From positions 434,001 through 498,000 of the forward strand of contig BPJP01000004.1 of assembly GCA_026004675.1 (NCBI GenBank): a stretch of DNA of 64,000 nucleotides. The letters run 5' to 3'. Numbering within the stretch: position 1 is the first letter of the stretch; every line of letters starts with the position of its first letter. Below, in pieces: positions 56,639 to 64,000 of this stretch. Position numbers and translations under genes: made by a program. The DNA is from Gemmatales bacterium (GTDB lineage: Bacteria > Planctomycetota > Planctomycetia > Gemmatales > Gemmataceae). The notes under the pieces are model-generated. The model was not told where the DNA came from. It saw only the letters and a program-made list of their open reading frames with translations, and did no database searches.

Positions 56639-57796
56639 ATGGTGTGTTTGGTGAAATACCTCGGCGCCACTGTAGGGCACGCCGTGCTGTGGGTGTACGC
56701 GATGAATCTTTTGTACAGCACGGCTTGGCCTCGGCCGCTGTTGCGCGTCTGCCGTCGCATCCTTGAGCCGCTCATCCTTTCCGCTCCGATCTTGTTCTAT
56801 TTCGGCTACGGCTACGAGGTGTCCTCAGCGGTGGTCGATGTTCCCTGGCAGCAATGGTTGCGCGCCTATGGCGGCTTTTGTTGCGTCTTGGGACTGGGCG
56901 TTTTTCCGGTCGTTACCGTGCGTCGCTTGCTTCAGAAGATGCCGGTGGCTTTGCGTTCGAATCATTCTACGATCGTCGATATGGCAAGCTCATTGGGCTA
57001 CCCGCCGCGAGGCCGAAGCAAACGCCGCTGGATGACCTACTTGCCATACAACCAGGTATTTGAAGTGGAGTTCAGCGAAAAGACGATCGCTCTGCCGAAT
57101 CTGCCCGGCGAATGGGAAGGGCTGTCTATTCTGCATTTGAGTGACCTTCATTTTTGCGGTACGCCGGATCGACGGTTTTTTGCCGCCGTGATCGAACGTT
57201 GTATGGAACAACCCCCTGATTTGGTCGCCGTCACCGGAGACATCGTGGACAGCCATCACCATCACCGTTGGATCCTTCCGGTTTTAGGCAAACTCAAGTG
57301 GCGGATTGCCGCCTTCGCCATTCTCGGCAATCACGACGCATGGTACGACCCCCGTCTCAGTCGCCGAAGAATCGAACGTCTTGGGATTGTCGATTTAGGC
57401 AACAGCTGGACTCAGATCGATGTTCGGGGCAAACCGATGGTCGTGATCGGCAATGAGACGCCGTGGTTTCGCCCAGCGCCGAACCTTGAGGGCTGTCCGC
57501 CGGACGTTTTCAAATTGTGCTTGAGCCACACTCCTGACAATATCACCTGGGCGAAAGCGAATGGCGTCGATTTGCTGCTGGCGGGACATAATCATGGCGG
57601 ACAGATACGCTTTCCCCTGGTTGGTTCTGTCTTCGTTCCCAGCCGATTTAGTCGGCGGTACGATTGCGGCACCTTTGAGGAACAAGGCGTAATCCTCCAT
57701 GTCAGCCGCGGTTTGGGAGGGCAGCATCCCGTCCGCTACCACTGTCGGCCCGAAGTGACTCGGCTCATCTTGACGCAAGCGGCCAGCACTTCGTAA
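56639..57796 (+). CDS. Membrane-anchored calcineurin-like metallophosphoesterase
   Basis: About 385 residues with an N-terminal membrane part (ILEPLILSAPILFYFGYGYE; GGFCCVLGLGVFPVVTVRRL). The metallophosphoesterase domain has LSILHLSDLHFCGTPD, LVAVTGDIVDSHHHH, AFAILGNHDAWYD, LCLSHTPDNITWA and LLLAGHNHGGQIRFP. It belongs to the same YkuE-like branch as the 43667-44587 gene but carries its own membrane region. A TTG at 56636 precedes the ATG used. Confidence 0.87.
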   Translation: MVCLVKYLGATVGHAVLWVYAMNLLYSTAWPRPLLRVCRRILEPLILSAPILFYFGYGYEVSSAVVDVPWQQWLRAYGGFCCVLGLGVFPVVTVRRLLQKMPVALRSNHSTIVDMASSLGYPPRGRSKRRWMTYLPYNQVFEVEFSEKTIALPNLPGEWEGLSILHLSDLHFCGTPDRRFFAAVIERCMEQPPDLVAVTGDIVDSHHHHRWILPVLGKLKWRIAAFAILGNHDAWYDPRLSRRRIERLGIVDLGNSWTQIDVRGKPMVVIGNETPWFRPAPNLEGCPPDVFKLCLSHTPDNITWAKANGVDLLLAGHNHGGQIRFPLVGSVFVPSRFSRRYDCGTFEEQGVILHVSRGLGGQHPVRYHCRPEVTRLILTQAASTS

Positions 57797-58050
57797 TTCC
57801 CAAGGGAACAGCAATGCCGAGGCTTTCTCATTGCAAGATGCAGGATAGGTGCGAAACCTGGAAAACCAGAAAGACCTGCAAGTTGGGCGGATTGTAGTAA
57901 TTCTAGCAGCAGAAATGCGCCATTTTTTCGAAACGATTCGGTTTTCGTCCTGGCATTGCACGGATTGGTACACCAAGGTCGATAATGGAGAGGAGTGCAG
58001 TGTCCGCGGACCGTTCCCGTGTTGCGGGCCGTGATCTTCGACTTAATCTT

Positions 58051-58064
58051 CCCCGTTGACGGGG
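58051..58064. other. Short GC-rich inverted repeat before the lipoprotein genes
   Basis: CCCCGT-TG-ACGGGG, six-base arms around a two-base centre, 18 bases upstream of the first lipoprotein ATG. No T run follows on the + strand, so it is not a clear terminator. It could be an operator or 5' mRNA element. Confidence 0.35.
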
Positions 58065-58082
58065 CTATGAGGAACAGAGAAG

Positions 58083-58298
58083 ATGAAACGGATGCTCTTG
58101 CTAGGAGTCCTTTTGCTGGCGGGATGCCAGAATGTTGTCGGTCCATTCCAACGGCGCGAGCCAAAGCGGATCGACGATCCGCTGTTGACGATTGAAGAAC
58201 AGAGGGTGCGCGGACGAGACCGGCTGGCGTTGCCCGAGGATCGCACTGGACTGGCGCCGAACACGTATATGGACCGACCCGATCCCCACGGCCGCTAA
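58083..58298 (+). CDS. Small lipoprotein
   Basis: 71 residues with a lipoprotein signal (MKRMLLLGVLLLAGCQN; lipobox LLAGC). The mature part is short, polar and Arg/Asp-rich (TIEEQRVRGRDRLALPEDRT). AGGA precedes the ATG. It is followed by a second lipoprotein gene after 43 bases. No family recognised. Confidence 0.7.
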   Translation: MKRMLLLGVLLLAGCQNVVGPFQRREPKRIDDPLLTIEEQRVRGRDRLALPEDRTGLAPNTYMDRPDPHGR

Positions 58299-58341
58299 TT
58301 CCCCAGCGCGGTTCCGGCCGAAGCCGATTGAAGGTGTCACC

Positions 58342-58749
58342 ATGAACCGTCGACTGTGCTGCGCGCTGGCATTGTTAATTAGCGGTTGTATGTTGCCTCC
58401 CGAACGGGCTCCGGTTCGGCCACTTGCCGAAGACAGTCCCCCATTGCCTTATGCCGAGCTGTTGACACGAGCGCGATTGCAAGCGGCCTCGGCCACGGAA
58501 TCGTTTTACGTCGATCGCTGGGGCGATCTCGAGGAAACGGCGCGCGGACTGGAACAGACGGCACGGTTCCTCAACAAGGCCGTTGAAGTTCCCGAGTCCC
58601 AGAAGAAGAGCTTGCCAGAGAAGGCCAAAGCACTTCAGATAGAAGCCGCGAAACTCCGAGAAGCGGCTAAGGAGAAAAACGTCGAAGCCGCCAATACCAG
58701 CCTGCAAAAAATCAATTTGTGCATCCGCACGTTGCGTTTGACTGATTAG
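58342..58749 (+). CDS. Lipoprotein with helical mature domain
   Basis: 135 residues starting at the ATG at 58342. Signal MNRRLCCALALLISGCMLPP has lipobox LISGC. The mature part is mostly helical (DLEETARGLEQTARFLNKAV, SLPEKAKALQIEAAKLREAA), a possible coiled coil. It probably forms an operon with the small lipoprotein and is convergent with the redox fusion gene (25 bases between stops). Function unknown. Confidence 0.75.
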   Translation: MNRRLCCALALLISGCMLPPERAPVRPLAEDSPPLPYAELLTRARLQAASATESFYVDRWGDLEETARGLEQTARFLNKAVEVPESQKKSLPEKAKALQIEAAKLREAAKEKNVEAANTSLQKINLCIRTLRLTD

Positions 58750-58774
58750 AGTGTTTCGGTTTATTGTGGCGTTT

Positions 58775-61081
58775 CTATTCCGTTTCGACGCGACGGCGGA
58801 ACTCTGCCCCGGACATGCGGAAAGCGGCATCGTGGGGACAGGCATAAACGCAGCTAGGCTGCTGGTCGGGCAAATCAGCGCATAGGTCACACATCGTAGC
58901 TTTTTGTTGCACGACGGCGATTTTGCGGTTGGGATCGATTGGATCAGGAACCAACTGTTCAAATGGATGCATATTGATATTGCCGTAGGGACAGTTTTCA
59001 GCGCATTTGCCGCACCCGATGCACCAGTCTTCAATGATGATTTCCCGCGAATTGCGACGACGAATGGAGCCTACCGGACACCCGACCATGCAATAAGGGT
59101 CGAGACACGATCGGCAGGAACTGGCCACTAAAAACTTGTCGAAGCGAAGACCTTCCCGAACCAAACGGGTAACGCCGTCGTGAGCATCGGCGCAGGCCTT
59201 GGTGCATTCATCGCAGCGGGTGCATCGCTCGAGGTCCAGAACGAGCAGGCTTTGGGCGTTCATCAGGCCCTGGCTCAAGAATTCGCTCAAGGGGACGGTT
59301 TCGACCTGGTTGCGCTTTTCTTCGTTTTCGTGCAAATGCTCGACGGCAACTTTGATGAGCTGTTCTTTGATCTCGGGAAACTTTTCGAGCACTTGATAAA
59401 AGGTTTCGCCGTTGATGCGCACCAGGTCGACGTGATCGAGAGCTGTGCAGGTGGCGATGCGAACGCCGGGAGGTGCCAATTCCCGAATTTCGGGGATATG
59501 CGACATCAAGCCGATCTCGCCGAAGTAACTGCCCGGGCCAAGGTAGGTTAAGACATCTTCGCCACCAGGTCGGGCTTGCGACACTTTGACGAAGCCGATG
59601 CGAACGAGATAGAAGTGATCCGCCGCATCCCCTTGGCGAAAGATCACTTCACCGGGAGGTAGGCGTAATAGTTCGACACGATCGTCCCCTTTTTCATCCT
59701 TGCCACGAAGGAATTCGACGAACTGATTGAAGCGCGATTCATCTTTGAGAAGTTCGGAAAAAATGCGCACGCTGCGGAGATGGCTGTCCAAGGCGCGTTC
59801 CCGATAGCGCTGGTCGAGCAAGGCTCGGCTGGCCTTGTTGCGTTGCAGAATGTACAGAACATTTCGCAGCATTTCGAGGACGACGCAGTCGGTAGCCGCC
59901 CGAACCGTGGCCGAACGCGGATAGTGACTCATGCACGTCATCTCTCCGAAAATATCCCCTTCTCCGAGCGTGCTGACTGGATTGTCGTAATTCAGTGACA
60001 CAGGGGCGTCGATGTGAATGAAGCGCGATTCGCCTTCTTCTTCGCGCTGATCCTCGTTTCGACCGACCAGCGAACTGGCGAACCGGCGGATCAAGCCGAA
60101 AGGTCCCCAGTTGAATTTCGAAGCACTTTTCTTGACATGCTTGAGCGGGCTTTGAATGAAGATGTCAACAGAACCTTTTTCGATGTAAAAAGCCGAATAG
60201 CCGAACTCGCCTTCGCGACAGATGATTTCTCCCTTCTTGAAATGACGCCGAACGACAGAGCCTTGGTTCCATTCGAGAAACTGCTCCGAGACACCTTCGA
60301 AGAGGGGGTGCCTGGCCAGGACTTGAGCGGAGACCTGCTCTGGTGGTGGCTGAATGCCCTGCCACGGATCGGCATGCACCGGCCTGCGGAAGGTCAACGC
60401 GCCCGTCGGGCACGAAATCATGCATTCGCCGCAGGCGACGCAACTCGATTCCCCCATCGGCGCATCGAGATCGAACGCGATGCGTGCGGAGTAGCCTTTT
60501 CCCATTCGGCCAAGTACATGATTGTGGCGGATTTCGTTGCACCCGCGAATACATCGGTCGCACAAGATGCAGGCGTCGTGATCAACAGCAATGACGATGG
60601 ATGAATCGTCCCGGCCTCGTTCCCGCGCTGGCGGAGGAAACGGGGAATTGTCGACCTGAAACCGTTGTGCGAGAGCAACCAGTTCGTTGCCGTCATGATG
60701 GCTTCGATTCAGCGGCGGCTGGTCGGCTACAAGCAGTTGAAGCAGAGTTTTGACCGAATCGCGCACTCGCTCGCTCGTCGCCGAGGTACGGACCTGCATT
60801 CCTTCTTCGACGGGGCGATAGCAGGCGGGGGCGAGTACGCGACCGCCTATATCGACGACACAGACCCGGCAGACAGCAACCGGGTTGACATGCTCGCGGT
60901 GGCACAGGATCGGTATTGGGTTCGGTTCATTGTTTTGGCGCGACCATTCTAATGCCGCGTCGTAGATGGTCGTCGGTATTTCGACGTGGGTCTTGAATTG
61001 CGGATCATACGCGGTCTTCGTGGGAGGGACGGCAACTTCTTTGCCGTCGATTGTCAGTCGCACAAGATTTTGGCTGCTCAT
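58775..61081 (-). CDS. NuoG-like / tandem cNMP-binding / HybA-like ferredoxin fusion
   Basis: About 768 residues (ATG at 61081 with GGAG; the ATG at 61105, overlapping the NuoEF stop, is the alternative). Domain order: a NuoG-type [2Fe-2S] domain (LCHREHVNPVAVCRVCVVDI) and two [4Fe-4S] motifs (CILCDRCIRGC, CVACGECMISCP). Two cyclic-nucleotide-binding domains follow, about residues 250-420 and 440-570. The first has the classic phosphate cassette FGEMTCMSHYPRSATVRA; the second is altered. A HybA-like ferredoxin domain (CTRCDECTKAC, CRSCLDPYCMVGCP, CIGCGKCAENCPYG, CDLC) ends it. The His-Cys3 cluster normally following the first domain is absent: that stretch reads DQPPLNRSHHDGNELVALA. It is probably a cytoplasmic electron-transfer subunit gated by a cyclic nucleotide. 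Confidence 0.88.
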   Translation of the reverse strand: MSSQNLVRLTIDGKEVAVPPTKTAYDPQFKTHVEIPTTIYDAALEWSRQNNEPNPIPILCHREHVNPVAVCRVCVVDIGGRVLAPACYRPVEEGMQVRTSATSERVRDSVKTLLQLLVADQPPLNRSHHDGNELVALAQRFQVDNSPFPPPARERGRDDSSIVIAVDHDACILCDRCIRGCNEIRHNHVLGRMGKGYSARIAFDLDAPMGESSCVACGECMISCPTGALTFRRPVHADPWQGIQPPPEQVSAQVLARHPLFEGVSEQFLEWNQGSVVRRHFKKGEIICREGEFGYSAFYIEKGSVDIFIQSPLKHVKKSASKFNWGPFGLIRRFASSLVGRNEDQREEEGESRFIHIDAPVSLNYDNPVSTLGEGDIFGEMTCMSHYPRSATVRAATDCVVLEMLRNVLYILQRNKASRALLDQRYRERALDSHLRSVRIFSELLKDESRFNQFVEFLRGKDEKGDDRVELLRLPPGEVIFRQGDAADHFYLVRIGFVKVSQARPGGEDVLTYLGPGSYFGEIGLMSHIPEIRELAPPGVRIATCTALDHVDLVRINGETFYQVLEKFPEIKEQLIKVAVEHLHENEEKRNQVETVPLSEFLSQGLMNAQSLLVLDLERCTRCDECTKACADAHDGVTRLVREGLRFDKFLVASSCRSCLDPYCMVGCPVGSIRRRNSREIIIEDWCIGCGKCAENCPYGNINMHPFEQLVPDPIDPNRKIAVVQQKATMCDLCADLPDQQPSCVYACPHDAAFRMSGAEFRRRVETE

Positions 61082-61101
61082 GAAGTTGCTCCGTCCGGTT
61101 G

Positions 61102-62817
61102 TCATCGCGAATGGCCAGCCACCGCGGCAGAAAAGTAGCGGTTCAAGTCCTCTTTGAAATACTTCAACACGGATGTCATCGGATTGCTCGCCACCTGGCC
61201 CAAACCGCAGATGGAGGTGATGCTCATGGCTGTCGAGACTTCCTCAACAGCATTCAACCGGCTACGATCGAAACGTCGAGCTAGCATTTCGCCGATCATA
61301 TCGACCAGCTTTTGCGAACCGAGCCGGCAGGGAACGCATTTGCCGCACGATTCGTTGCGGAAAAACTCGACGCAATTCAACGCCTGTTCTACCATGTCGC
61401 GCTGCTGGCCATAGACCACGAACGCGGCGCCGAGCATCGACTCGAGGCTTGCCAGCGTGGGCAAATCGAGTGTCAAATCGAGAATGTCGAAATCTCGATC
61501 CGCCGGAAGGGATTTTGCTTCGATAAAACCTTTTGGCAATTGGTTGGCCGGAATTTTTGCAGGCAAAAACCCTCCAGAAGGGCCGGAAGGGGCGATGGCT
61601 TTTAGGGCTTGCCTGCCACGTACGCCGCCGGCGAGTTCGAGCAGTTCGCGAACGGTTTGACCAAAAGGAACCTCGAACACCCCTGGTTTGTTGACATCGC
61701 CGCTGATTGAAACGAAACGCATGCCAGTGGCACCGTTTGTGCCCGAATCGCGATACCATTCACCGCCGTTCTTGAGTATCCCGGGCACCCAGGCCAACGT
61801 TTCGACATTGTTGATGACCGTTGGCTTGCCGTACAGGCCGCTGAAAACGGGGTAGGGGGGTTTGTTGCGCGGTTCACCCCGCCGGTCTTCCATCGCTTCG
61901 AGCAGAGCGCTTTCTTCACCCTGAATATATCCGCCTGGACTGACAAAGATGTCGATAGGAAAAGACAGGTCGGAGCCTAGTATATGATCGCCGCATACTC
62001 CCATCTCCTGTGCCTGCTGGAGAGCGTCTTCGAACGCTTCCAGTTCGTCGTGGTATTCGTGGCGGATATAGATCCACCCCTTTTTCGCCCCGGTCACGAG
62101 ACCGGCCATGATGATGCCTTCGATCACCAAATGGGGCGTGCGCCGCAATAGTTCTCGGTCCTTGAAAGTACCAGGCTCGCTTTCGTCCGCGTTGCAGACG
62201 ACATATTTTTCATCGCTCGTAGCCCCGCGGACGGCAGACCACTTGCGAAAGGTGGGAAAACCGGCGCCTCCCATACCGCGCAGTCCAGCGATTTCGAGCG
62301 CCTTGATCACGCCATCGGCGTCACGGTCGGCGACGAATTTGCGCACGGCATCGTAATTCGGCTGGCCGCCGTATACGTCGATCTTCCACCCTAACGGAGA
62401 CCTGTCGGCTTGTTGTCTGGGGAGCGGCTCGCGCTGGTAGGCGACGCGGATCAGGCTGCGTAACTGGTCTTCGGTTTTTCCCCAATAAACGCAATCGTTT
62501 ATGGACACCGCCACGGGGTGGTCGCACTGTCCCAAACACGAAACGCCCTCGACACGAATCTGCTTTTCGTCGAGTTCATGGCCATAGCCCTCGAGGTTGC
62601 CGCGAAGATTGGCACTGCCATGTAAATGGCAAGCCATATCGCGACAAATCTTGACATCGACGATTGGTGGTTCCTTGAGATGGTACAAAGGATAGAAGCT
62701 GGCTACTTCGTGAATGCGGTGCAACGGTACATTGATTCGCATCGCCAAGGCACGCAGTTCTTCCGCTGGCAGATAGCCATAACGTTTTTGGATAGCATTG
62801 AGTTCTTGAATAATCAT
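61102..62817 (-). CDS. NuoE-NuoF fusion, NADH-binding electron-transfer subunit
   Basis: About 571 residues. The N-terminal part is NuoE/24-kDa-like with its [2Fe-2S] ligands (CRDMACHLHGS and CLGQCDHP). The C-terminal part is NuoF/51-kDa-like: FMN site GLRGMGGAGFPTFRKW, NADH site GGYIQGEESALLEAMEDRRG, SLBB segment, and [4Fe-4S] ligands CGKCVPCRLG with a late ICGLGQ. Fusions of this type occur in NAD-dependent formate dehydrogenases and bifurcating hydrogenases. ATG at 62817 is preferred over the TTG at 62844. The stop overlaps an ATG of the downstream fusion gene by four bases. No NuoA-D or NuoH-N genes are present. Confidence 0.9.
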   Translation of the reverse strand: MIIQELNAIQKRYGYLPAEELRALAMRINVPLHRIHEVASFYPLYHLKEPPIVDVKICRDMACHLHGSANLRGNLEGYGHELDEKQIRVEGVSCLGQCDHPVAVSINDCVYWGKTEDQLRSLIRVAYQREPLPRQQADRSPLGWKIDVYGGQPNYDAVRKFVADRDADGVIKALEIAGLRGMGGAGFPTFRKWSAVRGATSDEKYVVCNADESEPGTFKDRELLRRTPHLVIEGIIMAGLVTGAKKGWIYIRHEYHDELEAFEDALQQAQEMGVCGDHILGSDLSFPIDIFVSPGGYIQGEESALLEAMEDRRGEPRNKPPYPVFSGLYGKPTVINNVETLAWVPGILKNGGEWYRDSGTNGATGMRFVSISGDVNKPGVFEVPFGQTVRELLELAGGVRGRQALKAIAPSGPSGGFLPAKIPANQLPKGFIEAKSLPADRDFDILDLTLDLPTLASLESMLGAAFVVYGQQRDMVEQALNCVEFFRNESCGKCVPCRLGSQKLVDMIGEMLARRFDRSRLNAVEEVSTAMSITSICGLGQVASNPMTSVLKYFKEDLNRYFSAAVAGHSR

Positions 62818-62889
62818 GGCAATTTCCGATTGGTCGTCGAACAACCGTCGGTCTTTGGGATTTTCCGCCAGATGCCTTTTTCTTTGGCG

Positions 62890-64000
62890 TCAGCGCACAC
62901 CTTGCAAAAACCGTTTCAAGTCGAGTTTCGCTTTGGGATCCCGGGCGGCAGCTCCGCGACCTTGAAGCCGATCCCAGTCGGTTTCGCGGTGATGGTATTG
63001 GTGGCATTCCGTACAATCAAAACGGGCTCCGCCTGCGAGTATCGTGCCACCTTCGTATTGTGCTGGCCCCTTCGGGCGGTGGCAGAGCAAACAGTTATTC
63101 CGCCCTGGAATCAGGATGTCGGCGCTTTTTTCGGAAACGGTCCGATTTTCCTTGCCGTCAGCTAATGTCGGGTAGGCGTTCGGATGGCAAAGACGGCAAT
63201 CGATAGCGCGGTGTCGGCTATGGTCGAAACGACCCAAGCGGAACCACACCTGAGGAATGTTGGGAGGCTCGATCACGTCGGGCGCGATGCCGCTGCCCTG
63301 GTGATAATGATGGCATTCGCCGCACGTTTTCGCTCCGAGATAGAGTTTTCGTTCAGCCTCTGTCAACTGAGTCCGCTGCAGGAACGCTTCGGCATGTTCT
63401 ACTTGTCTGGCAATTTGTTGCCGTTCGTCGGGTGACAGACCGGTTCCCGGCAACTGGCGTTTTGGCAACAACTCCTCGACCAGCCTCGCCGGATCGATTT
63501 TCGATTTTCGGCTGGCGTACACACCAAACAAGAAATCCCGCACTTCCGGAGGCTGCAAGCGATGCGGCACCGCTACATCGGGGAGATTGGGATCGAATGT
63601 CGTGGGGTGGCACGCCTGGCATTGGTTTTCGTAAGTGAGAGTGATCATGTACTTCCCGGCTCGGCGCGGCGGCAAGGTTCCTTCCGGAATGGACGACAAG
63701 GTCGGTGCGTCTCCGCGCAGGCCAGCAAAATTGACGCCGAAATCGCCGCTGTCGAGTCGGTGGCACGACTGGCAGCTCAATTGCACAAGTGAACTATCCT
63801 GTTTTTGCCCTTCAGGTTGTTGCCGGCGGTACCGCTCCCGTTCCTTTGGGTCGCGAATGTCGGCCAGGGTAAACCCCTTCGTTCCATCGGCTGTCAATAA
63901 CATGCCCGCCGACATGTGGCGTTTGTGACTGAACTTGAGACGCCCTGGATCCGTGCCTTGTACCGCGCGGAATTCCGGGTGGTCGCTGATGAAACTGCGC
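62890..64000 (-). CDS. Multihaem cytochrome c (at least six haems), N-terminus beyond window
   Basis: The frame is open to the window edge, so the gene is 5'-truncated. Six CxxCH motifs are visible in about 370 residues: CQSCH, CQACH, CGECH, CRLCH, CLLCH and CTECH. FSHKRHM and HSRH-type histidines are probable distal ligands, as in NrfB/c554-like or class III-type cytochromes. The tail (DLKRFLQGVR) ends 72 bases before the NuoEF start. Such proteins work outside the cytoplasmic membrane, so its link to two cytoplasmic iron-sulfur subunits needs a membrane partner not seen here. Any signal peptide would lie beyond 64000. Confidence 0.85.
   Translation of the reverse strand, partial: RSFISDHPEFRAVQGTDPGRLKFSHKRHMSAGMLLTADGTKGFTLADIRDPKERERYRRQQPEGQKQDSSLVQLSCQSCHRLDSGDFGVNFAGLRGDAPTLSSIPEGTLPPRRAGKYMITLTYENQCQACHPTTFDPNLPDVAVPHRLQPPEVRDFLFGVYASRKSKIDPARLVEELLPKRQLPGTGLSPDERQQIARQVEHAEAFLQRTQLTEAERKLYLGAKTCGECHHYHQGSGIAPDVIEPPNIPQVWFRLGRFDHSRHRAIDCRLCHPNAYPTLADGKENRTVSEKSADILIPGRNNCLLCHRPKGPAQYEGGTILAGGARFDCTECHQYHHRETDWDRLQGRGAAARDPKAKLDLKRFLQGVR

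Noticed and set aside
58051-58064. Rho-independent terminator at CCCCGTTGACGGGG
   Set aside because: The loop is too short and no U tract follows on the + strand; kept only as an inverted repeat.
60014-60604. 196-residue + strand open frame
   Set aside because: Antisense to the intact redox fusion gene, with no start signal or recognisable motif.
58775-64000. Ordinary complex I (nuo) operon
   Set aside because: Only NuoE/F-like and part of a NuoG-like domain occur, with cytochrome and cNMP domains. No NuoB, C, D, I or membrane subunits are visible.
1-64000. CRISPR array, insertion sequence, prophage or integrase
   Set aside because: No regularly spaced repeats, transposase/integrase motifs or phage structural genes were seen. 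The tRNA-His has no adjacent integrase or duplicated tRNA end.

Overview
The window looks like chromosome of a planctomycete, probably Gemmataceae-like. The evidence is lineage-typical gene families: paired DUF1549/DUF1553 (Planctomycete Surface Domain type) and DUF1501 genes, a DUF1592/DUF1588/DUF1585 gene, a TIGR03000-domain protein, DUF2617, and many ECF sigma factors. I see no phage, insertion sequence, CRISPR array or rRNA. The only RNA gene I can support is tRNA-His(GTG).

Layout. 1-5.3 kb: tail of a DUF1592-family cytochrome-like gene, an alpha/beta hydrolase, and a disaccharide-phosphorylase pair (HAD beta-phosphoglucomutase plus GH65). 5.3-16 kb: secreted TPR protein, tRNA-His, moeA, a CocE-type hydrolase, guaA coupled to a ceramidase-like protein, ettA, and a zinc-ribbon/OB-fold membrane protein. 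16-22 kb: isocitrate-lyase-superfamily enzyme behind two tandem HEAT/beta-propeller paralogues, a TIGR00300 (LOR/SDH) enzyme, DUF2784. 22.4-35.6 kb: two DUF1549-DUF1501 operons around an ECF sigma/anti-sigma pair, then PQQ-like and SMP-30-like propeller proteins. 35.8-44.6 kb: signalling block with a GAF-PAS kinase, a Tat-exported DUF362 protein, a globin-coupled kinase, an NtrC-type regulator, a sigma-54 promoter, two Usp proteins and a phosphoesterase. 44.8-54.8 kb: ECF sigma/anti-sigma, a giant DUF4175-like membrane protein, RNase R, DUF2617, and a CHGC-repeat TIGR03000 protein. 55-58.7 kb: GH2-like fragment coupled to pxpB, a phosphoesterase, two lipoproteins. 58.8-64 kb: a redox operon encoding a multihaem cytochrome c, a NuoE-NuoF fusion, and a NuoG-like/tandem cNMP-binding/HybA-like ferredoxin fusion.

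Two systems stand out. First, the operon at 58.8-64 kb looks like a soluble NADH-linked electron-transfer complex. Its iron-sulfur subunit carries two cyclic-nucleotide-binding domains, and it lacks the cysteines of the NuoG His-Cys3 cluster. Second, the block at 39.7-44.6 kb reads as an oxygen/NO-sensing two-component pathway. A near-perfect -24/-12 sigma-54 promoter (GG-N10-GC) lies directly between the regulator and the first Usp gene.

A technical caution: at least eleven reading-frame breaks occur in otherwise well conserved genes (1.5-4.5 kb, 13.9-15.7 kb, 42.24 kb). Each is repaired by removing exactly one base, usually from a short homopolymer. This looks like an insertion-biased sequencing or assembly artefact rather than gene decay, so I describe these as single genes.
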